A stretch of DNA of 15,251 nucleotides from an uncultured Treponema sp. (lineage in GTDB: Bacteria > Spirochaetota > Spirochaetia > Treponematales > Treponemataceae). Below the pieces are notes generated by a model. It made no database searches. It was not told the DNA's origin and was given only the letters and a program-made list of their open reading frames with translations. The stretch is from NCBI GenBank assembly GCA_937893155.1, contig CALBGU010000036.1:1-15251 (forward strand), read 5' to 3'. How positions within the stretch are numbered: position 1 is the first letter of the stretch; every line of letters starts with the position of its first letter. Both the position numbers and the translations under genes were made by a program. Positions 1 to 6,661 of the stretch are shown one piece after another.

Positions 1-335
1 CCGAGAGTGGCAGAGAACCCGTAATCGAATTTATCTTACATTTGCAAGGAAAGCAATCGGCGAAAGTGCTTCAAAATATTGAGTTGCTAGAGAAATTTGG
101 TAATGAATTACATTATCCCTATGTAGAGAGCATAAAAGGTGAAAAATACAAAGGCTTAATGGAATTGAGGACAAAGGCGGTTGATGGAATTTTTCGCGTT
201 TTTTACTTTGTGGTAGTAGAAAACAAAGCAGTCTTGCTTCACGCGATACAAAAGAAAACTGATAAAACGCCACAGAAAGAGCTTGAAACCGCGTTAGCAC
301 GAATGAAAGAATACAGGGCAAGGGAGGTGAAATAA
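1..335 (+). CDS. higB: HigB/RelE-type toxin (phage Gp49-like family), 5' partial
   Basis: This is the toxin half of a toxin-antitoxin pair, predicted to be a ribosome-dependent mRNA endonuclease of the RelE/HigB fold (Gp49-like, PF05973 type). The reading frame is already open at the first complete codon (position 3) and reads ESGREPVIEFILHLQGKQSA, the typical start of the family fold. The true start is therefore outside the window, and the TTG at 42 is unlikely to be it. About 110 codons are visible, close to full family length. Family hallmarks are the ELR segment near the middle, FRVFYFVVV (core strand), LLHAIQKKTDKTP (basic loop) and a C-terminal helix ending in EYRAREVK. The stop TAA (333-335) overlaps the ATG of the antitoxin by one base, as expected for a co-translated toxin-first HigBA pair. 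Whether it is active cannot be told from sequence. Confidence 0.88.
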   Translation, partial: ESGREPVIEFILHLQGKQSAKVLQNIELLEKFGNELHYPYVESIKGEKYKGLMELRTKAVDGIFRVFYFVVVENKAVLLHAIQKKTDKTPQKELETALARMKEYRAREVK

Positions 336-607
336 TGGACGATTTTGAGAAGCATTTAGCTGAAATGATGAAGAATCCCGAATTCAAGATGGAATACGAG
401 GCGCTAGAGCCAGAATATGCGCTTATTCGCCAAGTGATACAGGCGCGTATCGATAAGAAAATGACTCAGGCAGAACTTGCGCAGAAAGTGGGAACGAAGC
501 AAAGCAATATAGCGCGGTTTGAAAGCGGCAGAGCAAATCCGTCGTTTAAGTTTATCCAGAAGATAGCGCGCGCCCTTGAAACGCCAATTTCGGTAACATT
601 CGCATAG
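335..607 (+). CDS. higA: HigA-type antitoxin, XRE-family HTH
   Basis: This 90-residue protein has an N-terminal helical part (1-30) and a Cro/C1-type helix-turn-helix at about residues 34-86. The recognition region is MTQAELAQKVGTKQSNIARF followed by ESGRANPSFKFIQKIARAL, which matches XRE-family antitoxins closely. It should neutralise the upstream toxin and repress the shared promoter, which lies outside the window. The ATG at 335-337 overlaps the toxin stop codon, and a strong Shine-Dalgarno sequence (AGGGAGGTGA, 321-330) lies in the end of the toxin gene, so translation is coupled. The gene is followed at once by a hairpin with a T tract (613-643). Confidence 0.92.
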   Translation: MDDFEKHLAEMMKNPEFKMEYEALEPEYALIRQVIQARIDKKMTQAELAQKVGTKQSNIARFESGRANPSFKFIQKIARALETPISVTFA

Positions 608-612
608 TTGTG

Positions 613-643
613 AAAAACGTGTCTAGAAAGATGCACGTTTTTT
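613..643 (+). terminator. Rho-independent terminator after the toxin-antitoxin pair
   Basis: The arms AAAAACGTG (613-621) and CACGTTTTT (634-642) pair perfectly over nine bases around a 12-base loop. The right arm runs into T's (638-643), giving the U tract. It lies 6 bases after the antitoxin stop codon. The left arm begins with a run of A's, so it might also work in the other direction, but no minus-strand gene ends here. Confidence 0.75.
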
Positions 644-688
644 GTGTTGGAGAATTTGGGCGGTGTGGATTGATTTTTGGTTTTGAGA

Positions 689-694
689 TATACT
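689..694 (+). promoter_or_regulatory. Candidate -10 box for the pseudouridine synthase, leaderless geometry
   Basis: TATACT ends 6 bases before the ATG at 701, so transcription would start at or next to the A of the start codon. There is no Shine-Dalgarno sequence, only T's, between the box and the ATG. No convincing -35 element is seen at 16-18 bp. Confidence 0.4.
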
Positions 695-700
695 TTTTTT

Positions 701-1414
701 ATGGACGATATAAAAATCATTTCTGCGCCGACTGCGGAAAATCCGTTTGTTGTGCTTTATAAACCCGCGGGGTTGCCCTCTGCGCCGTTGGACGAGTCGG
801 ATTCGTTTAACGCATTTGCAAAAGCGGCGGCGTTATTTCCGGAATTGCGGGCTGTGTGCGGAAAAAAAGACTGCGAACACGGGCTTTTGCACCGTCTTGA
901 TACGGCAACGCGCGGTTTGTTGGTGATTGGTGCGACGCAAGAGGCATACGAAGTGCTGATTTTGGCGCAAAAATCGGGACTGTTTGAAAAAACATACACG
1001 GCAACGGTGGATAAAAACTCGAAATGTTTGGAAGGATTTCCTGCGTTTCCGATAGACAAAAAAAATGCGCTTTTGGGCGGAAAATGGTGCTCGATAGAAA
1101 GCTATTTTAGACCATTCGGCAAAAAAGGGGCGTGTGTGCGTCCTGTTGCCGAAAATTCGGGAATGGCGGCGAAAAAGAAATGCGGAAAAAAAATCTATCG
1201 CACAAAGGTTTTAATTGCGGGAAATACGGCGACGTGCAAAATCAGCGAGGGGTATCGCCATCAAGTGCGCTGTCATCTTGCTTGGGCGGGGTTCGCCGTC
1301 AAGGGCGATGAGCTGTACAATGCGCAATGCACGGGCGGGGAACTGTGCTTTGAAGCAACTTCGGTGCAATTCCCGCACCCGCTCAGTGCGAAAACGGTGT
1401 TTTTTTCCGTGTGA
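701..1414 (+). CDS. RluA-family pseudouridine synthase
   Basis: The 237-residue product is predicted to convert specific uridines in rRNA or tRNA to pseudouridine. The catalytic motif is HRLDTATRG (64-72), with Asp67 as the expected nucleophile. The family norm is HRLDxxTSG, so Arg replaces the usual Ser. Other family marks are VVLYKPAGLPSAP (17-29) near the N terminus and EGYRHQVRCHLAWAGFAVKGD near the C terminus, equivalent to GRTHQIRVHL...GD. There is no N-terminal S4 RNA-binding domain, so it resembles the short RluA/RluC-core group, and the target nucleotide cannot be assigned. An in-frame TTG at 677 would add 8 residues. I prefer the ATG at 701 because the protein then starts just before the family core. 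No Shine-Dalgarno sequence precedes either start. The gene converges on the arabinofuranosidase gene with a 34-base T-rich gap and no hairpin. Confidence 0.85.
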   Translation: MDDIKIISAPTAENPFVVLYKPAGLPSAPLDESDSFNAFAKAAALFPELRAVCGKKDCEHGLLHRLDTATRGLLVIGATQEAYEVLILAQKSGLFEKTYTATVDKNSKCLEGFPAFPIDKKNALLGGKWCSIESYFRPFGKKGACVRPVAENSGMAAKKKCGKKIYRTKVLIAGNTATCKISEGYRHQVRCHLAWAGFAVKGDELYNAQCTGGELCFEATSVQFPHPLSAKTVFFSV

Positions 1415-1448
1415 TTTTTTTGTTTTTTTGCAATAACGGCGTAAAAAA

Positions 1449-3566
1449 TTACTGAATAAGTTTGATTTCCGAAAGCCGAATCGCCGCTGTCCCGCTGATT
1501 TTCAGTCGGTGTTTTCCCGTAATTTCGCCGGGCACATCGGTTTCAAGGTCTATTGTGCCTGTTGCGCCGCTGCTGCTCAGTGGGACGATATATTCGGCGG
1601 CATTGTCGATGCAGAGCGAGAACGAACCAATATCGTTCTTAAATGCAGTGAGCACGATTTTCTTTGCGGTGGTAAAATCCATCGTGTATTCGATAAATGA
1701 TTGTGCGCCAAAAGCCCTAAAATTGCGGTCGGTGGCGTTATCATAGCCGATTGTGGTGTTTTCGCTCTTGCCGTCGTGCTCGATTTCGCTTTGCTGCCGT
1801 CCGACTTCAACAAAATCGCCGCTGTTTTGCATCTCATTTTTATGTTCCGTTGATGAAAAATAGACGGTGTAGCGCGTGTGGTGAGTGGCAAAAAAGGGCT
1901 TTAGAACAAAATCTGCGGTTTCAAACAGCAAATTCTGCGCGTCTTTTATACGAATCCACGAAGAAACATCGGTGAGATTTTCTTTTATCGGCGCAACGCT
2001 TACGGCTCGTTCCTGCATATACAAAAGGTGGTCGTCTACCGTATCGTTTGGCAGATTTTCGCTTCCCAAATCGGCGGCAAGCACAATCGGACCGTATTTT
2101 ATGCTGAATTTGTCGTGTTCCTCAGAGCTATCGCGGGATTTTTGAACGTGCAACTTCATATCAAGACAAAGATGAATATCGGTGGACGCGGATAATGCGC
2201 CAAAGTCCGCATAGCCGTCTTTCCCTGCCTCCAGCGTTGTGCACCAGTGCGGGGCGCGGATTTTGAGCGTTTTGCCGTTTTTCCCTGCCTGAAGCACTTT
2301 TATGCGCACCGAGGGCGAATAAGGAAAATCCGTTTCAATTTTCAGCTTCCAGCCGTCCTCTGTGGTAATTTGAGAGGCGATAAAAAGATTGAGGAAAATC
2401 GTGTTTTCAGCGATTTTTGCCACAAAACGATTATATCGCGCCGGATTTTCAAGCCCCGTTCCTGTGCAACACCACATTGCATTGTCGTGGGTGCAATACA
2501 CCTTGAAAAATCCCGGTAGCAGCGACACAAAATAGGTTTTTGCTCCTGTGTCTGGCGCTTGCGAAGCCAAAATGTGATTGTAGAGCGCATTTTCGTAAAA
2601 ATCGGCGACATCGCTTTTTTTGTTCCAGTCAAAAATATGTTCGGCAAGTGCGAGCATATTGTAAGTGTTGCACGTTTCGGCGGTATCGCGTGCGAGCGGC
2701 TCTTCTCCTGCGCGCCCAAAATGCTCTCCTTTTGAGTTTCCGCCGATGACATAGCTTCGTTTTTTGGTTACGGTGTCAAAAAAGAATTCTGCGGCGGTTC
2801 TGTATGCTTCGTTGCCCGTCAGCTCGTATAATCTGGCAATGCCGATAAATTTGGGAATCTGCGTGTTGGCGTGGTAGCCTTGCAGTGCGTCGATTTTCTG
2901 CATTGCATTGTCGATGATTTCGTGATGAATCCAGCGTTCTGCTTCTGAAAGATATTTTTTTTGCCCGGTAATTCCATACAAATCAGCAAAAACGGTGCAC
3001 ATTCCGCCGTGCTCGCATACAAGCATTTTTTGCATTTGTGTATCGGACATTTTTGATGTGCCTGCGATTGCCCAATTTGCCATTTTTTGTACGACTGCGA
3101 GCGCGTCCTGATTTTTCCCCGCCGTGTATGCGTCGAGCAAGCCCGCAAAAATCTTGTGCAATGAATACCACGGCACCCACCAGTGCGCAAGCGAAAAACG
3201 CTCAACCTCAAAATCGCCCGAAAATGCCTCGTCAAACGGCGTTGAGGGAATGCCGCCAAAATAGCCGTCTGCGCGCTGAATGGTTTTTATGCACTGCACG
3301 GTGTAATCAAGTTTTTCTTTTGCCTCGCGATTTCCTGTTTGCTGCACAAATGCTGAGAGCGCGCTCAAATAATGCCCGAGCATATGCCCTTGAATCTGCC
3401 GATTTTCCCAGCCGCCGTAGGTTTGCGCCTTTGGTGTTTTTCCCAAAGCCGTGTATGCGCTCGACAAAAATCTGTCTGGATTATACGAAAGGACGTACGA
3501 AAGTCCGATTTGTTGCGATTTTTCAAATAAACTGTCTTTTTCGAGCCGTATTGTGAGCGAATTCAT
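1449..3566 (-). CDS. GH127/GH146-type beta-L-arabinofuranosidase (DUF1680 family)
   Basis: The 705-residue protein is predicted to remove beta-L-arabinofuranose from plant-derived oligosaccharides. It matches the (alpha/alpha)6-barrel DUF1680 family. From memory of the Bifidobacterium enzyme HypBA1, the family uses a Cys nucleophile held by a Cys3-Glu zinc site. All the equivalents are visible: Glu281 in SKGEHFG (acid/base candidate), Glu297 and Cys299 in AETCNTYNMLAL, and Cys366 and Cys367 in MWCCTGTGLEN. The N-terminal part has the family's GGWENRQIQGHMLGHYLSAL region, and a beta-rich C-terminal module follows (about 600-705). There is no signal peptide, so it should act in the cytoplasm on imported oligosaccharides. 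The ATG is preceded by AGAGG five bases upstream. No sugar transporter or other glycosidase lies next to it. GH127 and GH146 cannot be separated by eye, and related specificities are possible. Confidence 0.88.
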   Translation of the reverse strand: MNSLTIRLEKDSLFEKSQQIGLSYVLSYNPDRFLSSAYTALGKTPKAQTYGGWENRQIQGHMLGHYLSALSAFVQQTGNREAKEKLDYTVQCIKTIQRADGYFGGIPSTPFDEAFSGDFEVERFSLAHWWVPWYSLHKIFAGLLDAYTAGKNQDALAVVQKMANWAIAGTSKMSDTQMQKMLVCEHGGMCTVFADLYGITGQKKYLSEAERWIHHEIIDNAMQKIDALQGYHANTQIPKFIGIARLYELTGNEAYRTAAEFFFDTVTKKRSYVIGGNSKGEHFGRAGEEPLARDTAETCNTYNMLALAEHIFDWNKKSDVADFYENALYNHILASQAPDTGAKTYFVSLLPGFFKVYCTHDNAMWCCTGTGLENPARYNRFVAKIAENTIFLNLFIASQITTEDGWKLKIETDFPYSPSVRIKVLQAGKNGKTLKIRAPHWCTTLEAGKDGYADFGALSASTDIHLCLDMKLHVQKSRDSSEEHDKFSIKYGPIVLAADLGSENLPNDTVDDHLLYMQERAVSVAPIKENLTDVSSWIRIKDAQNLLFETADFVLKPFFATHHTRYTVYFSSTEHKNEMQNSGDFVEVGRQQSEIEHDGKSENTTIGYDNATDRNFRAFGAQSFIEYTMDFTTAKKIVLTAFKNDIGSFSLCIDNAAEYIVPLSSSGATGTIDLETDVPGEITGKHRLKISGTAAIRLSEIKLIQ

Positions 3567-3627
3567 AAAAACCTCTAACTGAATTGAAAATTATTGAGAT
3601 ATATCGAAAATCTTTGTATATAATCGC

Positions 3628-3656
3628 AGTATACACCGGCTTTTTTATTCACGCAA
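3628..3656 (-). promoter_or_regulatory. Candidate sigma-70-type promoter for the arabinofuranosidase gene
   Basis: Read on the minus strand, TTGCGT (3656-3651), a 17-bp spacer and TATACT (3633-3628) form a plausible -35/-10 pair about 60 bases before the ATG. The -10 is good and the -35 is weak. The -10 lies within a GTATAC...GTATAT-like sequence that could hold an operator. It lies downstream of the trpS terminator, so the gene probably has its own transcript. Confidence 0.5.
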
Positions 3657-3667
3657 CTTTTTTTTGC

Positions 3668-3699
3668 AAAAAAAACCGTGCATCGCGTTTGATGCACGG
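3668..3699 (-). terminator. Rho-independent terminator of trpS
   Basis: CCGTGCATC (3676-3684) and GATGCACGG (3691-3699) form a perfect nine-base stem around a six-base loop. On the minus strand it is followed directly by eight T's (3675-3668). It begins 7 bases after the trpS stop codon. The T tract is itself the left half of the palindrome TTTTTTTTGCAAAAAAAA (3658-3675). Confidence 0.93.
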
Positions 3700-3706
3700 C
3701 AAAAAT

Positions 3707-4798
3707 TTAGATTTCCATATTCATAACGTGCCGCACTTCCTGCAGCGTCTGAATGCCGATTGCACGGGCGCGCTCGGCTCCGTCAAGCAACACCTTGCGG
3801 ATATAATCGGGATTTTTCTCAAGCTCGGCTCTTTTTGCGCGAAGCGGGCGGAGCGTTTCGTTGAGCGCCTCGGTGAGCGTGTTCTTGAGCATTCCGCCGC
3901 CGCCGTCTCCGATTCGCTCGGCTATCGCTTCGGGCGTTTCTCCCGTGCAAAGCGAAATGAGCTGCAGCAGGTTTGCGACTTCCGGGCGGTTTTGCACGTC
4001 GTAGGAAATATGGCGCTCTGCATCAGTTTTAGCCTTTTGGATGAGCTTTGCCGTTTCGTCTTCCGTGGCAGAAAGCATAATCGCATTTCCGCGGCTTTTG
4101 CTCATTTTTTGTGAGCCGTCAAGCCCCAAAATGCTCGGCGTTTTTGAAAGCAATGCCTGTGGTTCGGGGAAAACGGGGTTTTTCGGGCTGAATTTTTGGT
4201 TAAACCGACGCGCAATCGTTCTCGTCTGCTCGATGTGCGGGAGCTGGTCTTTTCCGACGGGCACCACGTTGCCTTTGCAAAAAAGAATGTCGCAGGCTTG
4301 ATGCACGGGGTAGGTAAGCATTCCGGCGTTCACGGTCTTGAACTTTCCGTTTGCCATTCCGCTGGCAATTTCTTCCTTGACGGTCGGATTTCGCTCGAGT
4401 TCTGCGCTGGTTACGAGCGTCAAAAACGGAAGCATAAGCTGATTGCACTCCGGAACGTAGCTGTGCGGATAGATAATCACGTTTTCGCTGGGCTCGATTC
4501 CCGCCGCCAAATAGTCAATAACGAGCTGTTTGGTGTTTTGGCTGATTTGGTCAAATGCGTCGTGGTCGGTCAAAACCTGATAATCGGCAATCAAAATCAT
4601 CGTGGGAACGCCGAGTTTGGCGAGTCGAACGCGATTTTGCAGCGAACCGAAATAGTGCCCGATATGAAGGCGTCCTGTGGGGCGGTCGCCGGTTAAGACG
4701 CGATATTTTTTTGGATTTACCAAAATGTCCGCTTCGATTTTGCGGCTTGTTTCAAGTGCGGCTTCGTAAGTGCCGTTTTCTTTGTTTTCATCAGACAT
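3707..4798 (-). CDS. trpS: Tryptophanyl-tRNA synthetase
   Basis: This 363-residue cytoplasmic class Ic synthetase charges tRNA-Trp with tryptophan. The HIGH signature is at residues 45-48 in TGRLHIGHYFGSL, and the KMSKS loop is at 231-235 in GLDGSQKMSKSRGN. The family motifs MLTYPVHQACDIL (160-172) and GKDQLPHIEQTR (182-193), which contribute to the tryptophan and ATP site, are both present. Length and domain order are normal. The ATG is preceded by GGAGG (4805-4809 read in reverse) at good spacing. It lies 65 bases downstream of the AEC permease gene on the same strand but has its own candidate promoter, and it ends at a strong terminator. Confidence 0.97.
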   Translation of the reverse strand: MSDENKENGTYEAALETSRKIEADILVNPKKYRVLTGDRPTGRLHIGHYFGSLQNRVRLAKLGVPTMILIADYQVLTDHDAFDQISQNTKQLVIDYLAAGIEPSENVIIYPHSYVPECNQLMLPFLTLVTSAELERNPTVKEEIASGMANGKFKTVNAGMLTYPVHQACDILFCKGNVVPVGKDQLPHIEQTRTIARRFNQKFSPKNPVFPEPQALLSKTPSILGLDGSQKMSKSRGNAIMLSATEDETAKLIQKAKTDAERHISYDVQNRPEVANLLQLISLCTGETPEAIAERIGDGGGGMLKNTLTEALNETLRPLRAKRAELEKNPDYIRKVLLDGAERARAIGIQTLQEVRHVMNMEI

Positions 4799-4822
4799 TT
4801 TTGTCCTCCGTGTGTTTGTGTT

Positions 4823-4851
4823 AGTCTATCAAATCCGTATGATATTTTCAA
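4823..4851 (-). promoter_or_regulatory. Candidate promoter of trpS
   Basis: On the minus strand, TTGAAA (4851-4846), a 17-bp spacer and TAGACT (4828-4823) make a reasonable -35/-10 pair in the short gap between the permease stop codon and the trpS start. The untranslated leader would be only about 18 bases and contains the GGAGG ribosome-binding site. There is no room for a T-box leader. Confidence 0.5.
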
Positions 4852-4863
4852 TGTGCGCGAAAA

Positions 4864-5847
4864 TCAGAGCCAGTTGAGCGTTCGTAAAACGACGATGATG
4901 ATAAAAATCGTTATGCCCGAAAAGAGCGTTGTCCATACGAGGATTTGTGTGGCAAGTTCGCCGTCGTTTTTCATTTCTCGCGCCATAATTGCGCTTGCCA
5001 CCGCCACGGGACTGCCGAAAAGCGGAATGAGCGCCGCATATTCCCTCGCCGAAAACGCAGGAAAGAGTGCATGCGCCGCCGCCAAGCCCAAAAGCGGAGA
5101 GAACACCAAGCGCGCTAGTACGCCCGCCGTGATTTGGGGCAATAAATGCGCCGCCGACGAAAACGTAAACTGCCCGCCCAAAATGATGAGCGCAAGCGGC
5201 GTGGTGATTTTGGCAAGATTTTCTATCGTGCGGTATATAAATTTGACCTCGCCGTCTTTGAGCGTCCAGCCGTGCAGATAGGGGCGAATGAGCAAGCAGA
5301 TAAAGCCGGCGAAAATGCCTTGCAACAGCGGATTCTGCGCAATTTTTTTGAGGATTTTGAGAGGAGATTGTTTTGACGCGCCGTCGTTTACCCACACGGA
5401 AAGCAAAATGACGGCGGAAATATTGTAAATGGGAATCGTGCACGCCAGCACAATCGCCGCCGAAGCCGTCCCGTTTTCGCCGAACAAATTCGTTACGAGC
5501 GGAATGCCGATAATCGCGTAATTTGAGCGATAAAATGCCTGCGCCATTACGCCTTTTTGTCGGTTGTCTTTTATAAAAATCACGGCATACAGAATTCCTG
5601 CCGCCATCAAGGCAAAAATCGAGCATATTGCAAAAAGGGCAAGGTCTTTGTAGGCTTTGTCAAAGCCGGAAATGTTGTAAATGCTCGTGAACATTGTGGA
5701 AAAAAAACAGAAGCGAAAACAAAATTTGTTTGCGATTTTCAAAAATTCATCGGTAAAAACGTTTTTTTGTCGTAAAATATACCCGATGACCACCAGCGAA
5801 ATAAGCGGCAGAACCGCGTTGAGCGAAAAAAAGAGTGTGTCTAACAT
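4864..5847 (-). CDS. AEC-family (auxin efflux carrier-like) permease
   Basis: The 327-residue inner-membrane protein has about ten hydrophobic segments in the 5+5 arrangement of the AEC family. The first is LNAVLPLISLVVIGYILRQK, the usual opening of these proteins, and the last runs to FSGITIFIIIVVL. The family's mid-protein pattern is visible as FYRSNYAIIGIPLVTNLFG and, in the second half, as FGSPVAVASAIMAREM. Bacterial members are thought to export or import small organic anions such as malate; the substrate here is unknown. The frame stays open 29 codons further upstream, but that stretch is Lys/Asn-rich with no relation to the family, so the ATG at 5847 is chosen. It has no Shine-Dalgarno sequence. 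A TGATAAAAT (extended -10) ends 7 bases upstream of the ATG. Confidence 0.88.
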   Translation of the reverse strand: MLDTLFFSLNAVLPLISLVVIGYILRQKNVFTDEFLKIANKFCFRFCFFSTMFTSIYNISGFDKAYKDLALFAICSIFALMAAGILYAVIFIKDNRQKGVMAQAFYRSNYAIIGIPLVTNLFGENGTASAAIVLACTIPIYNISAVILLSVWVNDGASKQSPLKILKKIAQNPLLQGIFAGFICLLIRPYLHGWTLKDGEVKFIYRTIENLAKITTPLALIILGGQFTFSSAAHLLPQITAGVLARLVFSPLLGLAAAHALFPAFSAREYAALIPLFGSPVAVASAIMAREMKNDGELATQILVWTTLFSGITIFIIIVVLRTLNWL

Positions 5848-5854
5848 ACATTTG

Positions 5855-5863
5855 ATTTTATCA
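5855..5863 (-). promoter_or_regulatory. Candidate extended -10 for the AEC permease gene
   Basis: On the minus strand TGATAAAAT (5863-5855) fits an extended -10 (TGnTAnAAT). Only 7 bases separate it from the ATG at 5847, so the transcript would be leaderless or nearly so. The upstream DNA is a run of A's and T's without a clear -35. Confidence 0.4.
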
Positions 5864-5997
5864 CAGATGTTTTTTTTATAAAATGCGTTTTTTTCTTTTT
5901 TTTGTGATATATCGGCGGTTCTTTTTTTGCACATTTTGGCTGTAATTTTTTTGATGGTGCTACAAAACGTATGCTGCTGTTTTTGCGGCGGTGCGTT

Positions 5998-6133
5998 TAC
6001 TAGAGTTATTTGCTTTCTTCAAAGTGAAGAAGAGAGATAACTAGAATTATTTTGCCGTTTCACTGCTGAAACAACTCGATAACTCCAGTTATTTGCTTTC
6101 TTCAAAGTGAAGAAGAGAATTAACTCCAGTTAT
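5998..6133. repeat. Array of alternating palindromes, ~41.5-bp period
   Basis: Four copies of a dyad related to AACTCCAGTT lie at 5998-6007, 6039-6048, 6081-6090 and 6122-6131, so the steps are 41, 42 and 41 bp. The best copies extend to ATAACTCCAGTTAT. Midway between them are three perfect hairpins. Two are identical (TTCTTCA-AAG-TGAAGAA, 6015-6031 and 6098-6114). The middle one has a different stem (GTTTCA-CTGC-TGAAAC, 6057-6072). A palindrome therefore falls about every 20.7 bp. AGTTAT after one dyad can also pair with ATAACT of the next, which would make each interval a longer stem-loop. The array occupies the gap between the divergent AEC permease and queD genes. I recognise no known element. 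Confidence 0.85.
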
Positions 6134-6280
6134 CGCCAATGCAGTGCATTTTGCGTGATGTTATTTTGTCATTCCCGCCCTTGCCAATTTTGCGCTAAGC
6201 ATTCTTGTCGTCATTCTTTATGTCCTAAGAGTGTATTTTCAGCAGTGGAAAAAAAAAATTCGATATGCTATGCTTGCGGA
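6134..6280. other. Intergenic remainder before queD
   Basis: With the array above and the preceding 5848-5997, this completes a 433-base stretch without a supported gene. It has a 13-base palindrome, AATGCA-G-TGCATT (6138-6150), close to where the next array hairpin would fall, and a possible decayed half-dyad (TGTTATT, 6159-6165). The rest has no clear structure. The stretch 5848-5997 has T-rich sequence, the candidate -10 for the permease gene and nothing else that I can identify. Confidence 0.5.
6269..6274 (+). promoter_or_regulatory. Candidate -10 box for queD, leaderless geometry
   Basis: TATGCT ends 6 bases before the ATG at 6281, placing the predicted transcription start on the A of the start codon. 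A second TATGCT overlaps one base upstream (6264-6269). No good -35 or Shine-Dalgarno sequence is seen. Confidence 0.3.
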
Positions 6281-6658
6281 ATGTACGAAATTCGAGTTAC
6301 TGCCGATTTTGCCGCGGCACATTTTTTGAAAGATTATAACGGCAAATGCGAGAATCTGCACGGACACAATTACAAAGTGTATGCGCACGTTTCGGGCTCT
6401 GAATTGAACGAGGGCGGAATGTTGCTTGATTTTACCGCGCTCAAAGGGGCGTTGCGCGAGGTGTGCGCCGAGCTTGACCACACGAATCTAAACGATATGA
6501 GCGTGTTTTGCCAAAATCCTAGTGCGGAGCGAATCGCAAAATACATTGCTGGCGAACTTTTGGCGCGGGTGCCTGAATTGCAGAGCGCGCGCGTCAAACT
6601 TTCCGCAGTTGATGTGTTTGAGACCGAAACAAGCCGCGCTCGGTTTATTCCTGACTGA
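6281..6658 (+). CDS. queD: 6-carboxytetrahydropterin synthase (QueD/PTPS family)
   Basis: The 125-residue protein matches the 6-pyruvoyl-tetrahydropterin synthase fold. In bacteria the family usually makes 6-carboxy-5,6,7,8-tetrahydropterin from dihydroneopterin triphosphate for queuosine and other 7-deazaguanines. Zinc ligands are His14 (AAAHFL), His27 and His29 (ENLHGHNYKVY), and the catalytic Cys is Cys23 (GKCENLHGH). The Asp-His pair is in LDHTNLND (65-72), and the C-terminal catalytic Glu region is VFETETSRARF. Length is standard. An upstream in-frame start at 6107 would add 58 Cys/Ser-rich residues read through the repeat array, so I chose the ATG at 6281. No other queuosine gene is adjacent, and a PTPS-like role in pterin metabolism cannot be excluded. 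Confidence 0.9.
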   Translation: MYEIRVTADFAAAHFLKDYNGKCENLHGHNYKVYAHVSGSELNEGGMLLDFTALKGALREVCAELDHTNLNDMSVFCQNPSAERIAKYIAGELLARVPELQSARVKLSAVDVFETETSRARFIPD

Positions 6659-6661
6659 TTT

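Noticed and set aside
4829..5626. Minus-strand 265-codon frame over the AEC permease gene
   Set aside because: It is a His/Arg-rich out-of-frame shadow of the permease, whose membrane helices are clear in the correct frame.
5848..5934. 29-residue N-terminal extension of the AEC permease
   Set aside because: It is Lys/Asn-rich and precedes the family's first membrane helix. Neither start has a Shine-Dalgarno sequence, but the inner ATG gives the normal length.
5998..6133. CRISPR array or integron attC sites
   Set aside because: The dyads are only 10-14 bases, the intervals are themselves palindromic and two are identical, and the GTTRRRY / RYYYAAC core sites of attC are not matched.
6107..6280. 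N-terminal extension of QueD by 58 residues
   Set aside because: The stretch is translated from the palindromic array and is Cys/Ser-rich without relation to the family. QueD has normal length from the ATG at 6281.
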